Positions 24,457 through 37,762 of a DNA stretch of 64,000 nucleotides are shown here, in pieces. Both the position numbers and the translations under genes were made by a program. The stretch is taken from assembly GCF_963924675.1 (NCBI RefSeq), contig NW_027077452.1, positions 434,001 through 498,000 of the forward strand, given 5' to 3'. Every line of letters begins with the position of its first letter. Within the stretch, counting starts at the first letter, position 1. The notes under the pieces were generated by a model that saw only the letters and a list, made by a program, of their open reading frames with translations, had not been told where the DNA came from and did no database searches. The stretch is from Phocoena phocoena (lineage: Eukaryota > Chordata > Mammalia > Artiodactyla > Phocoenidae).

Positions 24457-26202
24457 TGCAGATTTCCTTTACAGGCTTGCTCGGTTGGCCAAAAAGGGCG
24501 TATGCGTTTTTTCCTGAATATATTCAGGAAAAAACGCATACGCCCTTTTTGGCCAAGTGCATCATTGTCAACGTTCTGCCTCTTTTCCTATGCTTTCAGG
24601 GCACTTCCAGTCTACCCCCTGCAATCGTTTTCCAGAAATTCTGCCCCCCTTTCAAGTCCCCTTCGCAGGCTTACTTCAATATATTTTTGGAGGATAGCTG
24701 TCATTTATGACTCTGCAGGTTTGTGAATTACAGTGCCCCTGAGCTCCTTTCTTCAACTCGCTTTCTTGTGAGCTGGGCACAAAACCGCAGGATTGCTTCA
24801 GGCCCTAATCTGTTTCCGGCAGGGCATGATGAGCCTTTGGTTAATTCCTCTACCTGGTGGGAAATGAGCGTTACATTTGCCTGTGCAGACACCTACAGCT
24901 AGTCTCTCATTGGTTCTCCCTATTCCTGTTCATCTTGCACAGAAATTGCAAGCTGTGCCAAAGAGGAGGTTAAAGGCACTGACTCTCCAAGCGGGGAGAG
25001 TGTTAGTAAAGCATCTGGAATGTTGAACTCGAGGACCAGGATACGAAAACTGAGATGCATTTTAAATCGTTTCCCAATCACACGGTGGACGATACTCTGG
25101 GTTTCCCATGCATGTTTTAGATGGAGGAAGAATCCCTTGAACCTGGAGAGTTGGGACCCATGGAATGGGTACCATGCAGTATGACTTCAAAGGGTCTGCA
25201 TTTGCTCACCGAAACTCACCAATGCTATCAGCCTGAAGTGTCCAGCCTTATGTCTCAACCAGCTCTGGGTGTAGATGTGGTCAATCCCGGTTGCATCACA
25301 TGCCCTGAGTGAATTATTTAAGAATTGCTCTCTATTTCACTGTCTTTGTGTTTTGTTTTCGAAATTTATTTTGATAATGGGATTTATCGGATTTTCACTG
25401 CTGCGTTTCCGCCGCTGTACACACGCTTGATTCTCTTACGGAGACATATATATCCATGGGTTTTAAGATTCTTCCTAGTCAGGTATATTCCTAAGCGTTG
25501 AATATGTGGTGTTGAGTCCATTTCGTTGAGCAAGGAGTAGGTCTTGTCTATTACATATTTGGCTTATGGAATGTTATCTGTGCTAATTTCAGTCTCTGGT
25601 TTTATGCAGCACCCCAAGGCACCTTTCCCCATAAGCAAGCACTAGTTGGTTTTCTAAATTTGAGACCCTGTTCTGTTTTGTAATTCAGTTCATGTGTAGT
25701 CAAGTTTACATTCCGTGTATTAGTGATATCTTATGATGTTTCTTTTTCTGTGTGACGTAGTTCACGTAGAATCACCGTACCTGCATCCACTCATTATGCT
25801 GCCACGGGCCTGATGACACAGATTTCATTGCTGAGTGATATTGCATTGTACGTACGTGCCACAACTTCTTTATCCATTTTTTGCTTTCTGGGATATTTAC
25901 CTGATACTGTAGACGAGCGTCTTGTGAACACAGCCGTACCAAATATTGGGGTGGCTGTCTGTTTTTGATTTTAATTTCCGTAAGCTATAGGACCATAAGT
26001 GGAAGTGCCATAGGCTGTGTTGCTTTGTTTCTTACGTGTTTCAGGAAACACCATACACTTCTCCAGGGTGGCTCCTGGCAATTTACATCCTGCCAATCAG
26101 CATAACAAGGCTCCCTGTTCTCCATATTCTGTCCTACCTTTCTGGATTTTACACTTTTTTCAGATGGCCCTTTTGCCGGGGGGCAGTGAGACTTCATTGT
26201 AG
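24457..26202 (+). repeat. Satellite unit 15 (type A)
   Basis: Length 1746 bp; one C is missing before the terminal G6 run. Perfect palindrome at 24485-24556. TCCAGAAATTCTGCCCCCC is shared with unit 12. It is the last unit before the 7-bp-deletion domain. Confidence 0.97.
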
Positions 26203-26230
26203 TGCAGATTTACTTTACAGGCTTGCTTGG

Positions 26231-26300
26231 TTGGCCAAAAAGGGCGTATGCGTTTTTTACTGAATATTCAGGAAAAAACGCATATCCCCTTTTTGGCCAA
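26231..26300. repeat. Shortened palindrome, 70 bp (unit 16)
   Basis: The centre reads CTGAATATTCAG, two bases shorter than elsewhere, and the arms carry extra differences. The loss at the symmetry axis keeps the axis palindromic. Confidence 0.9.
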
Positions 26301-27087
26301 GTGCATCATTGTCGACTTTCTGCCTCTTTTCCTATGCTTTCAGGGCAATTCCAGTCTACCCCCTGCAATCGTTTTCCTGAAATTCTGCCCTGCTTTCAAG
26401 TCCCCTTCGCAGGCTTCCTTCAATATAATTTTGGAGGATAGCTGTCAATTATAACTCTGCAGGTTTGTGAATTACAGTGCCCCTGAGCTCCTTTCTTCAA
26501 CTCGCTTTCTTGTGAGCTGGGCACAAAACCGCAGGATTGCTTCAGGCCCTAATCTGTTTCCAGCACGGCACACTGAGCCTTTGTTTAATTCCTCTTCCTG
26601 GTGGGCAATGAGCGATACATTTGCCCGTGCAGACACCTACAGCTAGTCTCTCATTGGTTCTCCCTATTCCTGTTCATCTTGCACAGAAATTGCAAGCTGT
26701 GCCAAACAGGAGGTTAAAGGCACTGACTCTCCAAGCGGGGAGAGTGTTAGTAAAGCATCTGGAAGGGTGAACACGAGGACCAGGATAGGAAAACTGAGAT
26801 GCATTTTAAATCGTTTCCCAATCACACGGTAGACGATACTCTGTGTTTCCCATGCATGTTTTAGCTGGAGGAAGAATGCCTTGAACCTGGAGAGTTGGGA
26901 CCCATGGAATGTGTACCATGCAGTATGACTTCAAAGGGTCTGCATTTGCTCACCGAAACTCACCAATGCTATCAGCCTGAAGTGTCCAGCCTTATGTCTC
27001 AACCAGCTCTGGGTGTAGATGTGGTCAATCCCGGTTGCATCACATGCTCTGAGTGAATTATTTAAGAATTGCTCTCTATTTCACTGT

Positions 27088-27095
27088 CTTTGTTT
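27088..27095 (+). other. 7-bp deletion polymorphism (unit 16 example)
   Basis: CTGTCTTTGTTTTCG here stands for the longer form with an extra TGTTTTG in other copies. The same deletion occurs in units 17, 18, 20, 21 and 22 (near 28830, 30570, 33429, 35172, 36912). The flanking TTTG/TTTT repeats suggest slippage once, then spread by exchange. Confidence 0.9.
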
Positions 27096-27939
27096 TCGAA
27101 ATTTATTTTGATAATGGGATTTATCGGATTTTCACTGCTGCGTTTCGGCCGCTGTACACACGCTTGATTCTTTTACGGAGTCATATATATCCATGGGTTT
27201 TAAGATTCTTCCTAGTCAGGTATATTCCTAGGCGTTGAATATGTGGTGTTGGGTCCATTTCGTTGAGCAAGGAGTAGGTTTTTTTATTACATATTTGGCT
27301 TATGGAAAGTTATCTGTGCTAATTTCAGTCTCTGGTTTTATGCAGCACCCCAAGGCACCTTTCACCATAACCAAGGACTAGTCGGTTTTCTAAATTTGAG
27401 ACCCTGTTCTGTTTTGTAATTCAGTTCATGTGTAGTCAAGTTTACATTCCGTGTATTAGTGATATCTTATGATGTTTCTTTTTCTGTGTGACGTAGTTCA
27501 CGTAGAATCACCGTACCTGCATCCACTCATTATGCCGCCACGGGCCTGATGACACAGATTTCATTGCTGAGTGATATTGCATTGTACGTACGTGCCACAA
27601 CTTCTTTATCCATTTTTTGCTTTCTGGGATATTTACCTGATACTGTAGACGAGCTTCTTGTGAACACAGCCGTCCCAAATATTGGGGTGGCTGTCTGTTT
27701 TTGATTTTAATTTCCGTAAGCTATAGGACCATAAGTGGAAGTGCCATAGGCTGTGTTGCTTTGTTTCTTACGTGTTTCAGGAAACACCATACACTTCTCC
27801 AGGGTGGCTGCTGGCAATTTACATCCTGCCAATCAGCATAACAAGGCTCCCTGTTCTCCATATCCTGTCCTACCTTTCTGGATTTTACACTTTTTTCAGA
27901 TGGCCCTTTTGCCCGGGGGGCAGTGAGACTTCATTGTAG

Positions 27940-29679
27940 TGCAGATTTCCTTTACAGGCTTGCTTGGTTGGCCAAAAAGGGCGTATGCGTTTTTTACTGA
28001 ATATATTCAGGAAAAAACGCATATGCCCTTTTTGGCCAAGTGCATCATTGTCGACGTTCTGCCTCTTTTCCTATGCTTTCAGGGCAATTCCAGTCTACCC
28101 CCTGCAATCGTTTTCCTGAAATTCTGCCCTGCTTTCAAGTCCCCTTCGCAGGCTTCCTTCAATATATTTTTGGAGGATAGCTGTCAATTATAACTCGGCA
28201 GGATTGTGAATTACAGTGCCCCTGAGCTCCTTTCTTCAACTCGCTTTCTTGTGAGCTGGGCACAAAACCGCAGGATTGCTTCAGGCCCTAATCTGTTTCC
28301 GGCACGGCACACTGAGCCTTTGTTTAATTCCTCTTCCTGGTGGGCAATGAGCGTTACATTTGCCCGTGCAGACACCTACAGCTAGTCTCTCATTGGTTCT
28401 CCCTATTCCTGTTCATCTTGCACAGAAATTGCAAGCTGTGCCAAAGAGGAGGTTAAAGGCACTGACTCTCCAAGCGGGGAGAGTGTTAGTAAAGCATCTG
28501 GAAGGGTGAACACGAGGACCAGGATAGGAAAACTGAGATGCATTTTAAATCGTTTCCCAATCACACGGTAGACGATACTCTGTGTTTCCCATGCATGTTT
28601 TAGCTGGAGGAAGAATGCCTTGAACCTGGAGAGTTGGGACCCATGGAATGGGTACCATGCAGTATGACTTCAAAGGGTCTGCATTTGCTCACCGAAACTC
28701 ACCAGTGCTATCAGCCTGAAGTGTCCAGCCTTATGTCTCAACCAGCTCTGGGTGTAGATGTGGTAAATCCCGGTTGCATCACATGCCCTGAGTGAATTGT
28801 TTAAGAATTGCTCTCTATTTCACTGTCTTTGTTTTCGAAATTTATTTTGATAATGGGATTTATCGGATTTTCACTGCTGCGTTTCGGCCACGGTACACAC
28901 GCTTGATTCTCTTACGGAGACATATATATCCATGGGTTTTAAGATTCTTCCTAGTCAGGTATATTCCTAGGCGTTGAATATGTGGTGTTGGGTCCATTTC
29001 GTTGAGCAAGGAGTAGGTCTTTTTTATTACATATTTGGCTTATGGAAAGTTATCTGTGCTAATTTCAGTCTCTGGTTTTATGCAGCACCCCAAGGCACCT
29101 TTCACCATAACCAAGGACTAGTCGGTTTTCTAAATTTGAGACCCTGTTCTGTTTTGTAATTCAGTTCATGTGTAGTCAAGTTTACATTCCGTGTATTAGT
29201 GATATCTTATGATGTTTCTTTTTCTGTGTGACGTAGTTCACGTAGAATCACCGTACCTGCATCCACTCACTATGCCGCTACGGGCCTGATGACGCAGATT
29301 TCATTGCTGAGTGATATTGCATTGTACGTACGTGCCACAACTTCTTTATCCATTTTTTGCTTTCTGGGATATTTACCTGATACTGTAGACGAGCTTCTTG
29401 TGAACACAGCCGTCCCAAATATTGGGGTGGCTGTCTGTTTTTGATTTTAATTTCCGTAAGCTATAGGACCATAAGTGGAAGTGCCATAGGCTGTGTTGCT
29501 TTGTTTCTTACGTGTTTCAGGAAACACCATACATTTCTCCAGGGTGGCTGCTGGCAATTTACATCCTGCCAATCAGCATAACAAGGCTCCCTGTTCTCCA
29601 TATCCTGTCCTACCTTTCTGGATTTTACACTTTTTTCAGATGGCCCTTTTGCCCGGGGGGCAGTGAGACTTCATTGTAG
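27940..29679 (+). repeat. Satellite unit 17 (7-bp deletion)
   Basis: Length 1740 bp. Palindrome at 27968-28039 has two mismatches (TTTACTG left, CATATGCC right). The 7-bp deletion lies near 28830. CTTTTTTATTAC near 29019 is shared with unit 20. Confidence 0.97.
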
Positions 29680-31421
29680 TGCAGATTTCCTTTACAGGCT
29701 TGCTTGGTTGGCCAAAAAGGGCGTATGCGTTTTTTCCTGAATATATTCAGGAAAAAACGCATATGCCCTTTTTGGCCAAGTGCATCATTGTCGACGTTCT
29801 GCCTCTTTTCCTATGCTTTCAGGGCAATTCCAGTCTACCCCCTGCAATCGTTTTCCTGAAATACTGCCCTGCTTTCAAGTCCCCTTCGCAGGCTTACTTC
29901 AATATATTTTTGGAGGATAGCTGTCAATTATAACTCTGCAGGATTGTGAATTACAGTGCCCCTGAGCTCCTTTCTTCAACTCGCTTTCTTGTGAGCTGGG
30001 CACAAAACCGCAGGATTGCTTCAGGCCCTAATCTGTTTCCAGCAGGGCACACTGAGCCTTTGTTTAATTCCTCTTCCTGGTGGGCAATGAGCGTTACATT
30101 TGCCCGTGCAGACACCTACAGCTAGTCTCTCATTGGTTCTCCCTATTCCTGTTCATCTTGCACAGAAATTGCAAGCTGTGCCAAAGAGGAGGTTAAAGGC
30201 ACTGACTCTCCAAGCGGGGAGAGTGTTAGTAAAGCATCTGGAATGGTGAACCCGAGGACCAGGATACGAAAACTGAGATGCATTTTAAATCGTTTCCCAA
30301 TAACACGGTGGACGATACTCTGGGTTTCCCATGCATGTTTTAGCTGGAGGAAGAATGCCTTGAACCTGGAGAGTTGGGACCCATGGAATGGGTACCATGC
30401 AGTATGACTTCAAAGGGTCTGCATTTGCTCACCGAAACTCACCAGTGCTATCAGCCTGAAGTGTCCAGCCTTATGTCTCAACCAGCTCTGGGTGTAGATG
30501 TGGTAAATCCCGGTTGCATCACATGCCCTGAGTGAATTGTTTAAGAATTGCTCTCTATTTCACTGTCTTTGTTTTCGAAATTTATTTTGATAATGGGATT
30601 TATCGGATTTTCACTGCTGCGTTTCGGCCGCTGTACACACGATTGATTCTCTTACGGAGACATATATTTCCATGGGTTTTAAGATTCTTCCTAGTCAGGT
30701 ATATTCCTAGGCGTTGAATATGTTGTGTTGGGTCCATTTCGTTGAGCAAGGAGTAGGTCTTGTCTATTACATATTTGGCTTATGGAAAGTTATCTGTGCT
30801 AATTTCAGCCTCTGGTTTTATGCAGCACCCCAAGCCACCTTTCCCCATAACCAAGGACTAGTCGGTTTTCTAAATTTGAGACCCTGTTCTGTTTTGTAAT
30901 TCAGTTCATGTGTAGTCAAGTTTACATTCCGTGTATTAGTGATATCTTATGATGTTTCTTTTTCTGTGTGACGTAGTTCACGTAGAATCACCGTACCTGC
31001 ATCCACTCACTATGCCGCTACGGGCCTGATGACGCAGATTTCATTGCTGAGTGATATTGCATTGTACGTACGTGCCACAACTTCTTTATCCATTTTTTGC
31101 TTTCTGGGATATTTACCTGATACTGTAGACGAGCTTCTTGTGAACACAGCCGTCCCAAATATTGGGGTGGCTGTCTGTTTTTGATTTTAAATTCCGTAAG
31201 CTATAGGACCATATGTGGAAGTGCCATAGGCTGTGTTGCTTTGTTTCTTACGTGTTTCAGGAAACACCATACATTTCTCCAGGGTGGCTGCTGGCAATTT
31301 ACATCCTGCCAATCAGCATAACAAGGCTCCCTGTTCTCCATATCCTGTCCTACCTTTCTGGATTTTACACTTTTTTCAGATGGCCCTTTTGCCCGGGGGG
31401 GGCAGTGAGATTTCATTGTAG
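29680..31421 (+). repeat. Satellite unit 18 (7-bp deletion, G8)
   Basis: Length 1742 bp, equal to the 1740-bp form plus a G8 run near 31395. Palindrome at 29708-29779 has one mismatch (CATATGCC). The 7-bp deletion lies near 30570. This is the first unit ending with GAGATTTCATT instead of GAGACTTCATT. Confidence 0.97.
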
Positions 31422-33140
31422 TGTAGATTTCCTTTACAGGCTTGCTTGGTTGGCCAAAAAGGGCGTATGCGTTTTTTCCTGAATATATTCAGGAAAAAAC
31501 GCATACGCCCTTTTTGGCCAAGTGCATCATTGTCGACGTTGTGCCTCTTTTCCTATGCTTTCAGGGCAATTCCAGTCTACCCCCTGCAATCGTTTTCCTG
31601 AAATTCTACCCCGCTTTCAAGTCCCCTTCGCAGGCTTACTTCAATATATTTTTGGAGGATAGCTGTCATTTATAACTCTGCAGGTTTGTGAAGTACAGTG
31701 CCCCTGAGCTCCTTTCTTCAACTCGCTTTCTTGTGAGCTGGGCACAAAACCGCAGCATTGCTTCAGGCCCTAATCTGTTTCCGGCAGGGCACGGTGAGCC
31801 TTTGGTTAATTCCTCTTCCTGGTGGGCAATGAGCGTTACATTTGCCCGTGCAGACACCTACAGCTAGTCTCTCATTGGTTCTCCCTATTCCTGTTCATCT
31901 TGCACAGAAATGGCAAGCTGTGCGAAACAGGAGGTTAAAGGCACTGACTCTCCATGCGGGGAGAGTGTTAGTAAAGCATCTGGAATGGTGAACCCGAGGA
32001 CCAGGAAACGAAAACTGAGATGCATTTTAAATCGTTTCCCAATCACACGGTGGACGATACTCTGTGTTTCCCATGCATGTTTTAGCTGGAGGAAGAATGA
32101 CTTGAACCTGAAGAGTTGGGACCCATGGAATGGGTACCATGCAGTATGACTTCAAAGGGTCTGCATTTGCTCACCGAAACTCACCAATGCTATCAGCCTG
32201 AAGTGTCCAGCCTTATGTCTCAACCAGCTCTGGGTGTAGATGTGGTCAATCCCGGTTGCATCACATGCCCTGAGTGAATTATTTAAGAATTGCTCTGTAT
32301 TTCACTGTCTTTGTGTTTTGTTTTCGAAATTTATTTTGATAATGGGATTTATCGGATTTTCACTGCTGCGTTTCGGCCGCTGTACACACGCTTGATTCTC
32401 TTACGGAGACATATATATCCATGGGTTTTAAGATTCTTCCTAGTCAGGTATATTCCTAGGCGTTGAATATGTGGTGTTGGGTCCATTTCGTTGAGCAAGG
32501 AGTAGGTTTTTATATTACATATTTGGCTTATGGAAAGTTATCTGTGCTAATTTCAGCCTCTGGTTTTATGCAGCACCCCAAGCCACCTTTCCCCATAAGC
32601 AAGCACTAGTTGGTTTTCTAAATTTGACACCCTGTTCTGTTTTGTAATTCAGTTCATGTGTAGTCAAGTTTACATTCCGTGTATTAGTGATATCTTATGA
32701 TGTTTCTTTTTCTGTGTGACGTAGTTCACGTAGAATCACCGTACCTGCATCCACTCACTATGCCGCTACGGGCCTGATGACACAGATTTCATTGCTGAGT
32801 GATATTGCATTGTACGTACGTGCCACAACTTCTTTATCCATTTTTTGCTTTCTGGGATATTTACCTGATACTGTAGACGAGCTTCTTGTGAACACAGCCG
32901 TCCCAAATATTGGGGTGGCTGTCTGTTTTTGATTTTAATTTCCGTAAGCTATAGGACCATAAGTGGAAGTGCCATAGGCTGTGTTGCTTTGTTTCTTACG
33001 TGTTTCAGGAAACACCATACACTTCTCCAGGGTGGCTGCTGGCAATTTACATCCTGCCAATCAGCATAACAAGGCTCCCTGTTCTCCATATCCTGTCCTA
33101 CCTTTCTGGATTTTACACTTTTTTCAGATGGCCCTTTTGC
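31422..33140 (+). repeat. Satellite unit 19 (3'-truncated, without 7-bp deletion)
   Basis: 1719 bp remain; the last ~28 bp are gone at the junction with unit 20. Perfect palindrome at 31450-31521. Start reads TGTAGATTT. CTCCATGCGGGG near 31950 and GAATGACTTG near 32095 ally it with units 21 and 23. The segment near 32311 keeps the 7 bp. Confidence 0.96.
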
Positions 33141-33142
33141 TA
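33140..33142. other. Internal deletion junction between units 19 and 20
   Basis: The unit 19 tail CCCTTTTGC (to 33140) is followed by one unexplained T (33141) and then by ATTTTAAATCATTTCCC (from 33142), which belongs near unit position 604. About 28 bp of the tail of unit 19 and about 600 bp of the start of unit 20 are missing. There is no clear microhomology; a one-base filler fits end joining. Confidence 0.93.
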
Positions 33143-34281
33143 TTTTAAATCATTTCCCAATCACATGGTGGACGATACTCTGGGTTTCCCATGCATGTTT
33201 TAGCTAGAGGAAGAATCCCTTGAACCTGGAGAGTTGGGACCCATGGAATGGGTACCATGCAGTATGACTTCAAAGGGTCTGCATTTGCTCACCGAAACTC
33301 ACCAATGCTATCAGCCTGAAGTGTCCAGCCTTATGTCTCAACCAGCTCTGGGTGTAGATGTGGTCAATCCCGGTTGCATCACATGCTCTGAGTGAATTAT
33401 TTAAGAATTGCTCTCTATTTCACTGTCTTTGTTTTCGAAATTTATTTTGATAATGGGATTTATCGGATTTTCACTGCTGCGTTTCGGCCGCTGTACACAC
33501 GCTTGATTCTCTTACGGAGACATATATATCCATGGGTTTTAAGATTCTTCCTAGTCAGGTATATTCCTAGGCGTTGAATATGTGGTGTTGGGTCCATTTC
33601 ATTGAGCAAGGAGTAGGTCTTTTTTATTACATATTTGGCTTATGGAAAGTTATCTGTGCTAATTTCAGTCTCTGGTTTTATGCAGCACCCCAAGGCACCT
33701 TTCACCATAACCAAGGACTAGTCGGTTTTCTAAATTTGAGACCCTGTTCTGTTTTGTAATTCAGTTCATGTGTAGTCAAGTTTACATTCCGTGTATTAGT
33801 GATATCTTATGATGTTTCTTTTTCTGTGTGACGTAGTTCACGTAGAATCACCGTACCTGCATCCACTCACTATGCCGCTACGGGCCTGATGACACAGATT
33901 TCATTGCTGAGTAATATTGCATTGCACGTACGTGCCACAACTTCTTTATGCATTTTTTGCTTTCTGGGATATTTACCTGATACTGTAGACGAGCTTCTTG
34001 TGAACACAGCCGTCCCAAATATTGGGGTGGCTGTGTGTTTTTGATTTTAAATTCCGTAAGCTATAGGACCATAAGTGGAAGTGCCATAGGCTGTGTTGCT
34101 TTGTTTCTTACGTGTTTCAGGAAACACCATACACTTCTCCAGGGTGGCTGTTCACAATTTACATCCTGCCAATCAGCATAACAAGGCTCCCTGTTCTCCA
34201 TATCCTGTCCTACCTTTCTGGATTTTACACTTTTTTCAGATGGCCCTTTTGCCCGGGGGGGGCAGTGAGATTTCATTGTAG
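33142..34281 (+). repeat. Satellite unit 20 (5'-truncated, 7-bp deletion)
   Basis: 1140 bp remain, starting at a point equal to unit position ~604; the palindrome region is therefore absent. It is the only copy without one. The 7-bp deletion lies near 33429 and G8 near 34255. CATGCTCTGAG near 33383 and AAATCATTTCCC near 33146 ally it with unit 22. Confidence 0.96.
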
Positions 34282-36022
34282 TGTAGATTTCCTTTACAGG
34301 CTTGCTTGGTTGGCCAAAAAGGGCGTATGCGTTTTTTCCTGAATATATTCAGGAAAAAACGCATACGCCCTTTTTGGCCAAGTGCATCATTGTCGACGTT
34401 GTGCCTCTTTTCCTATGCTTTCAGGGCAATTCCAGTCTACCCCCTGCAATCGTTTTCCTGAAATTCTACCCCGCTTTCAAGTCCCCTTCGCAGGCTTACT
34501 TCAATATATTTTTGGAGGATAGCTGTCATTTATAACTCTGCAGGTTTGTGAAGTACAGTGCCCCTGAGCTCCTTTCTTCAACTCGCTTTCTTGTGAGCTG
34601 GGCACAAAACCGCAGCATTGCTTCAGGCCCTAATCTGTTTCCGGCAGGGCACGGTGAGCCTTTGGTTAATTCCTCTTCCTGGTGGGCAATGAGCGTTACA
34701 TTTGCCCGTGCAGACACCTACAGCTAGTCTCTCATTGGTTCTCCCTATTCCTGTTCATCTTGCACAGAAATTGCAAGCTGTGCCAAAGAGGAGGTTAAAG
34801 GCACTGACTCTCCATGCGGGGAGAGTGTTAGTAAAGCATCTGGAATGGTGAACCCGAGGACCAGGATATGAAAACTGAGATGCATTTTAAATCGTTTCCC
34901 AATCACACGGTAGACGATACTCTGTGTTTCCCATGCATGTTTTATCTGGAGGAAGAATGACTTGAACCTGAAGAGTTGGGACCCATGGAATGGGTACCAT
35001 GCAGTATGACTTCAAAGGGTCTGCATTTGCTCACCGAAACTCACCAATGCTATCAGCCTGAAGTGTCCAGCCTTATGTTTCAACCAGCTCTGGGTGTAGA
35101 TGTGGTCAATCCCGGTTGCATCACATGCCCTGAGTGAATTATTTAAGAATTGCTCTGTATTTCACTGTCTTTGTTTTCGAAATTTATTTTGATAATGGGA
35201 TTTATCGGATTTTCACTGCTGCGTTTCGGCCGCTGTACACACGCTTGATTCTCTTACGGAGACATATATATCCATGGGTTTTAAGATTCTTCCTAGTCAG
35301 GTATATTCCTAGGCGTTGAATATGTGGTGTTGGGTCCATTTCGTTGAGCAAGGAGTAGGTCTTTGTTATTACATATTTGGCTTATGGAAAGTTATCTGTG
35401 CTAATTTCAGTCTCTGGTTTTATGCAGCAACCCAAGGCACCTTTCACCATAACCAAGGACTAGTCGGTTTTCTAAATTTGAGACCCAGTTCTGTTTTGTA
35501 ATTCAGTTCATGTGTAGTCAAGTTTACATTCCGTGTATTAGTGATATCTTATGATGTTTCTTTTTCTGTGTGACGTAGTTCACGTAGAATCACCGTACCT
35601 GCATCCACTTACTATGCCGCTACGGGCCTGATGACACAGATTTCATTGCTGAGTGATATTGCATTGCACGTACGTACCACAACTTCTTTATCCATTTTTT
35701 GCTTTCTGGGATATTTACCTGATACTGTAGACGAGCTTCTTGTGAACACAGCCGTCCCAAATATTGGGGTGGCTGTCTGTTTTTGATTTTAAATTCCGTA
35801 AGCTATAGGACCATAAGTGGAAGTGCCATAGGCTGTGTTGCTTTGTTTCTTACGTGTTTCAGGAAACACCATACACTTCTCCAGGGTGGCTGTTCACAAT
35901 TTACATCCTGCCAATCAGCATAACAAGGCTCCCTGTACTCCATATCCTGTCCTACCTTTCTGGATTTTACACTTTTTTCAGATGGCCCTTTTGCCCGGGG
36001 GGGCAGTGAGATTTCATTGTAG
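34282..36022 (+). repeat. Satellite unit 21 (7-bp deletion)
   Basis: Length 1741 bp (G7). Perfect palindrome at 34310-34381. CTCCATGCGGGG near 34810 and GAATGACTTG near 34953 match units 19 and 23. The 7-bp deletion lies near 35172. Confidence 0.97.
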
Positions 36023-37762
36023 TGTAGATTTCCTTTACAGGCTTGCTTGGTTGGCCAAAAAGGGCATATGCGTTTTTTCCTGAATATATTCAGGAAAAAA
36101 CGCATACGCCCTTTTTGGCCAAGTGCATCATTGTCGACGTTGTGCCTCTTTTCCTATGCTTTCAGGGCAATTCCAGTCTACCCCTGCAATCGTTTTCCTG
36201 AAATTCTGCCCCGCTTTCAAGTCCCCTTCGCAGGCTTACTTCAATATATTTTTGGAGGAGAGCTGTCATTTATAACTCTGCAGGTTTGTGAAGTACAGTG
36301 CCCCTGAGCTCCTTTCTTCAACTCGCTTTCTTGTGAGCTGGGCACAAAACCGCAGCATTGCTTCAGGCCCTAATCTGTTTCCGGCAGGGCACGTTGAGCC
36401 TTTGGTTAATTCCTCTTCCTGGTGTGCAATGAGCGTTACATTTGCCCGTGCAGACACCTACAGGTAGTCTCTCATTGGTTCTCCCTATTCCTGTTCATCT
36501 TGCACAGAAATTGCAAGCTGTGCGAAACAGGAGGTTAAAGGCACTGACTCTCCAAGCGGGGAGAGTGTTAGTAAAGCATCTGGAATGGTGAACCCGAGGA
36601 CCAGGAAACGAAAACTGAGATGCATTTTAAATCATTTCCCAATCACACGGTGGACGATACTCTGGGTTTCCCATGCATGTTTTAGCTGGAGGAAGAATCC
36701 CTTGAACCTGGAGAGTTGGGACCCATGGAATTGGTACCATGCAGTATGACTTCAAAGGGTCTGCATTTTCTCACCGAAACTCACCAATGCTATCAGCCTG
36801 AAGTGTCCAGCCTTATGTCTCAACCAGCTCTGGGTGTAGATGGGGTCAATCCCGGTTGCATCACATGCTCTGAGTGAATTATTTAAGAATTGCTCTCTAT
36901 TTCACTGTCTTTGTTTTCGAAATTTATTTTGATAATGGGATTTATCGGATTTTCACTGCTGCGTTTCGGCCGCTGTACACACGCTTGATTCTCTTACGGA
37001 GACATATATATCCATGGGTTTTAAGATTCTTCCTAGTCAGGTATATTCCTAGGCGTTGAATATGTGGTGTTGGGTCCATTTCGTTGAGCAAGGAGTAGGT
37101 CTTGTCTATTACATATTTGGCTTATGGAAAGTTATCTGTGCTAATTTCAGTCTCTGGTTTTATGCAGCACCCCAAGGCACCTTTCACCATAACCAAGGAC
37201 TAGTCGGTTTTCTAAATTTGAGACCCTGTTCTGTTTTGTAATTCAGTTCATGTGTAGTCAAGTTTACATTCCGTGTATTAGTGATATCTTATGATGTTTC
37301 TTTTTCTGTGTGACGTAGTTCACGTAGAATCACCGTACCTGCATCCACTAACTATGCCGCTACGGGCCTGATGACACAGATTTCATTGCTGAGTGATATT
37401 GCATTGCACGTACGTGCCACAACTTCTTTATCCATTTTTTGCTTTCTGGGATATTTACCTGATACTGTAGACGAGCTTCTTGTGAACACAGCCGTCCCAA
37501 ATATTGGGGTGGCTGTCTGTTTTTGATTTTAAATTCCGTAAGCTATAGGACCATAAGTGGAAGTGCCATAGGCTGTGTTACTTTGTTTCTTACGTGTTTC
37601 AGGAAACACCATACACTTCTCCAGGGTGGCTGTTCACAATTTACATCCTGCCAATCAGCATAACAAGGCTCCCTGTTCTCCATATCCTGTCCTACCTTTC
37701 TGGATTTTACACTTTTTTCAGATGGCCCTTTTGCCCGGGGGGGCAGTGAGATTTCATTGTAG
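36023..37762 (+). repeat. Satellite unit 22 (7-bp deletion)
   Basis: Length 1740 bp (G7, one C lost near 36182). Palindrome at 36051-36122 has one mismatch (GGCATATG in the left arm). CATGCTCTGAG near 36863 matches unit 20. Last copy with the 7-bp deletion, near 36912. Confidence 0.97.

Larger units (their letters stand above)
26203..27939 (+). repeat. Satellite unit 16 (7-bp deletion; shortest full unit)
   Basis: Length 1737 bp. The palindrome at 26231-26300 is 70 bp because one AT step is lost at its centre; it also has arm mismatches (TTTACTG; CATATCCCC). The 7-bp deletion lies near 27091. One base is lost in GGTTTTTTTATTAC near 27278. Confidence 0.97.
31422..37762 (+). repeat. Dimeric higher-order pattern (units 19-22)
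   Basis: Units 19 and 21, and then 23, share CTCCATGCGGGG and GAATGACTTG. Units 20 and 22 share AAATCATTTCCC, CATGCTCTGAG and GAATCCCTTG. The dimer period is 3,481 bp between 34282 and 37763. The first dimer is shortened by the 33140/33142 deletion. Confidence 0.8.
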
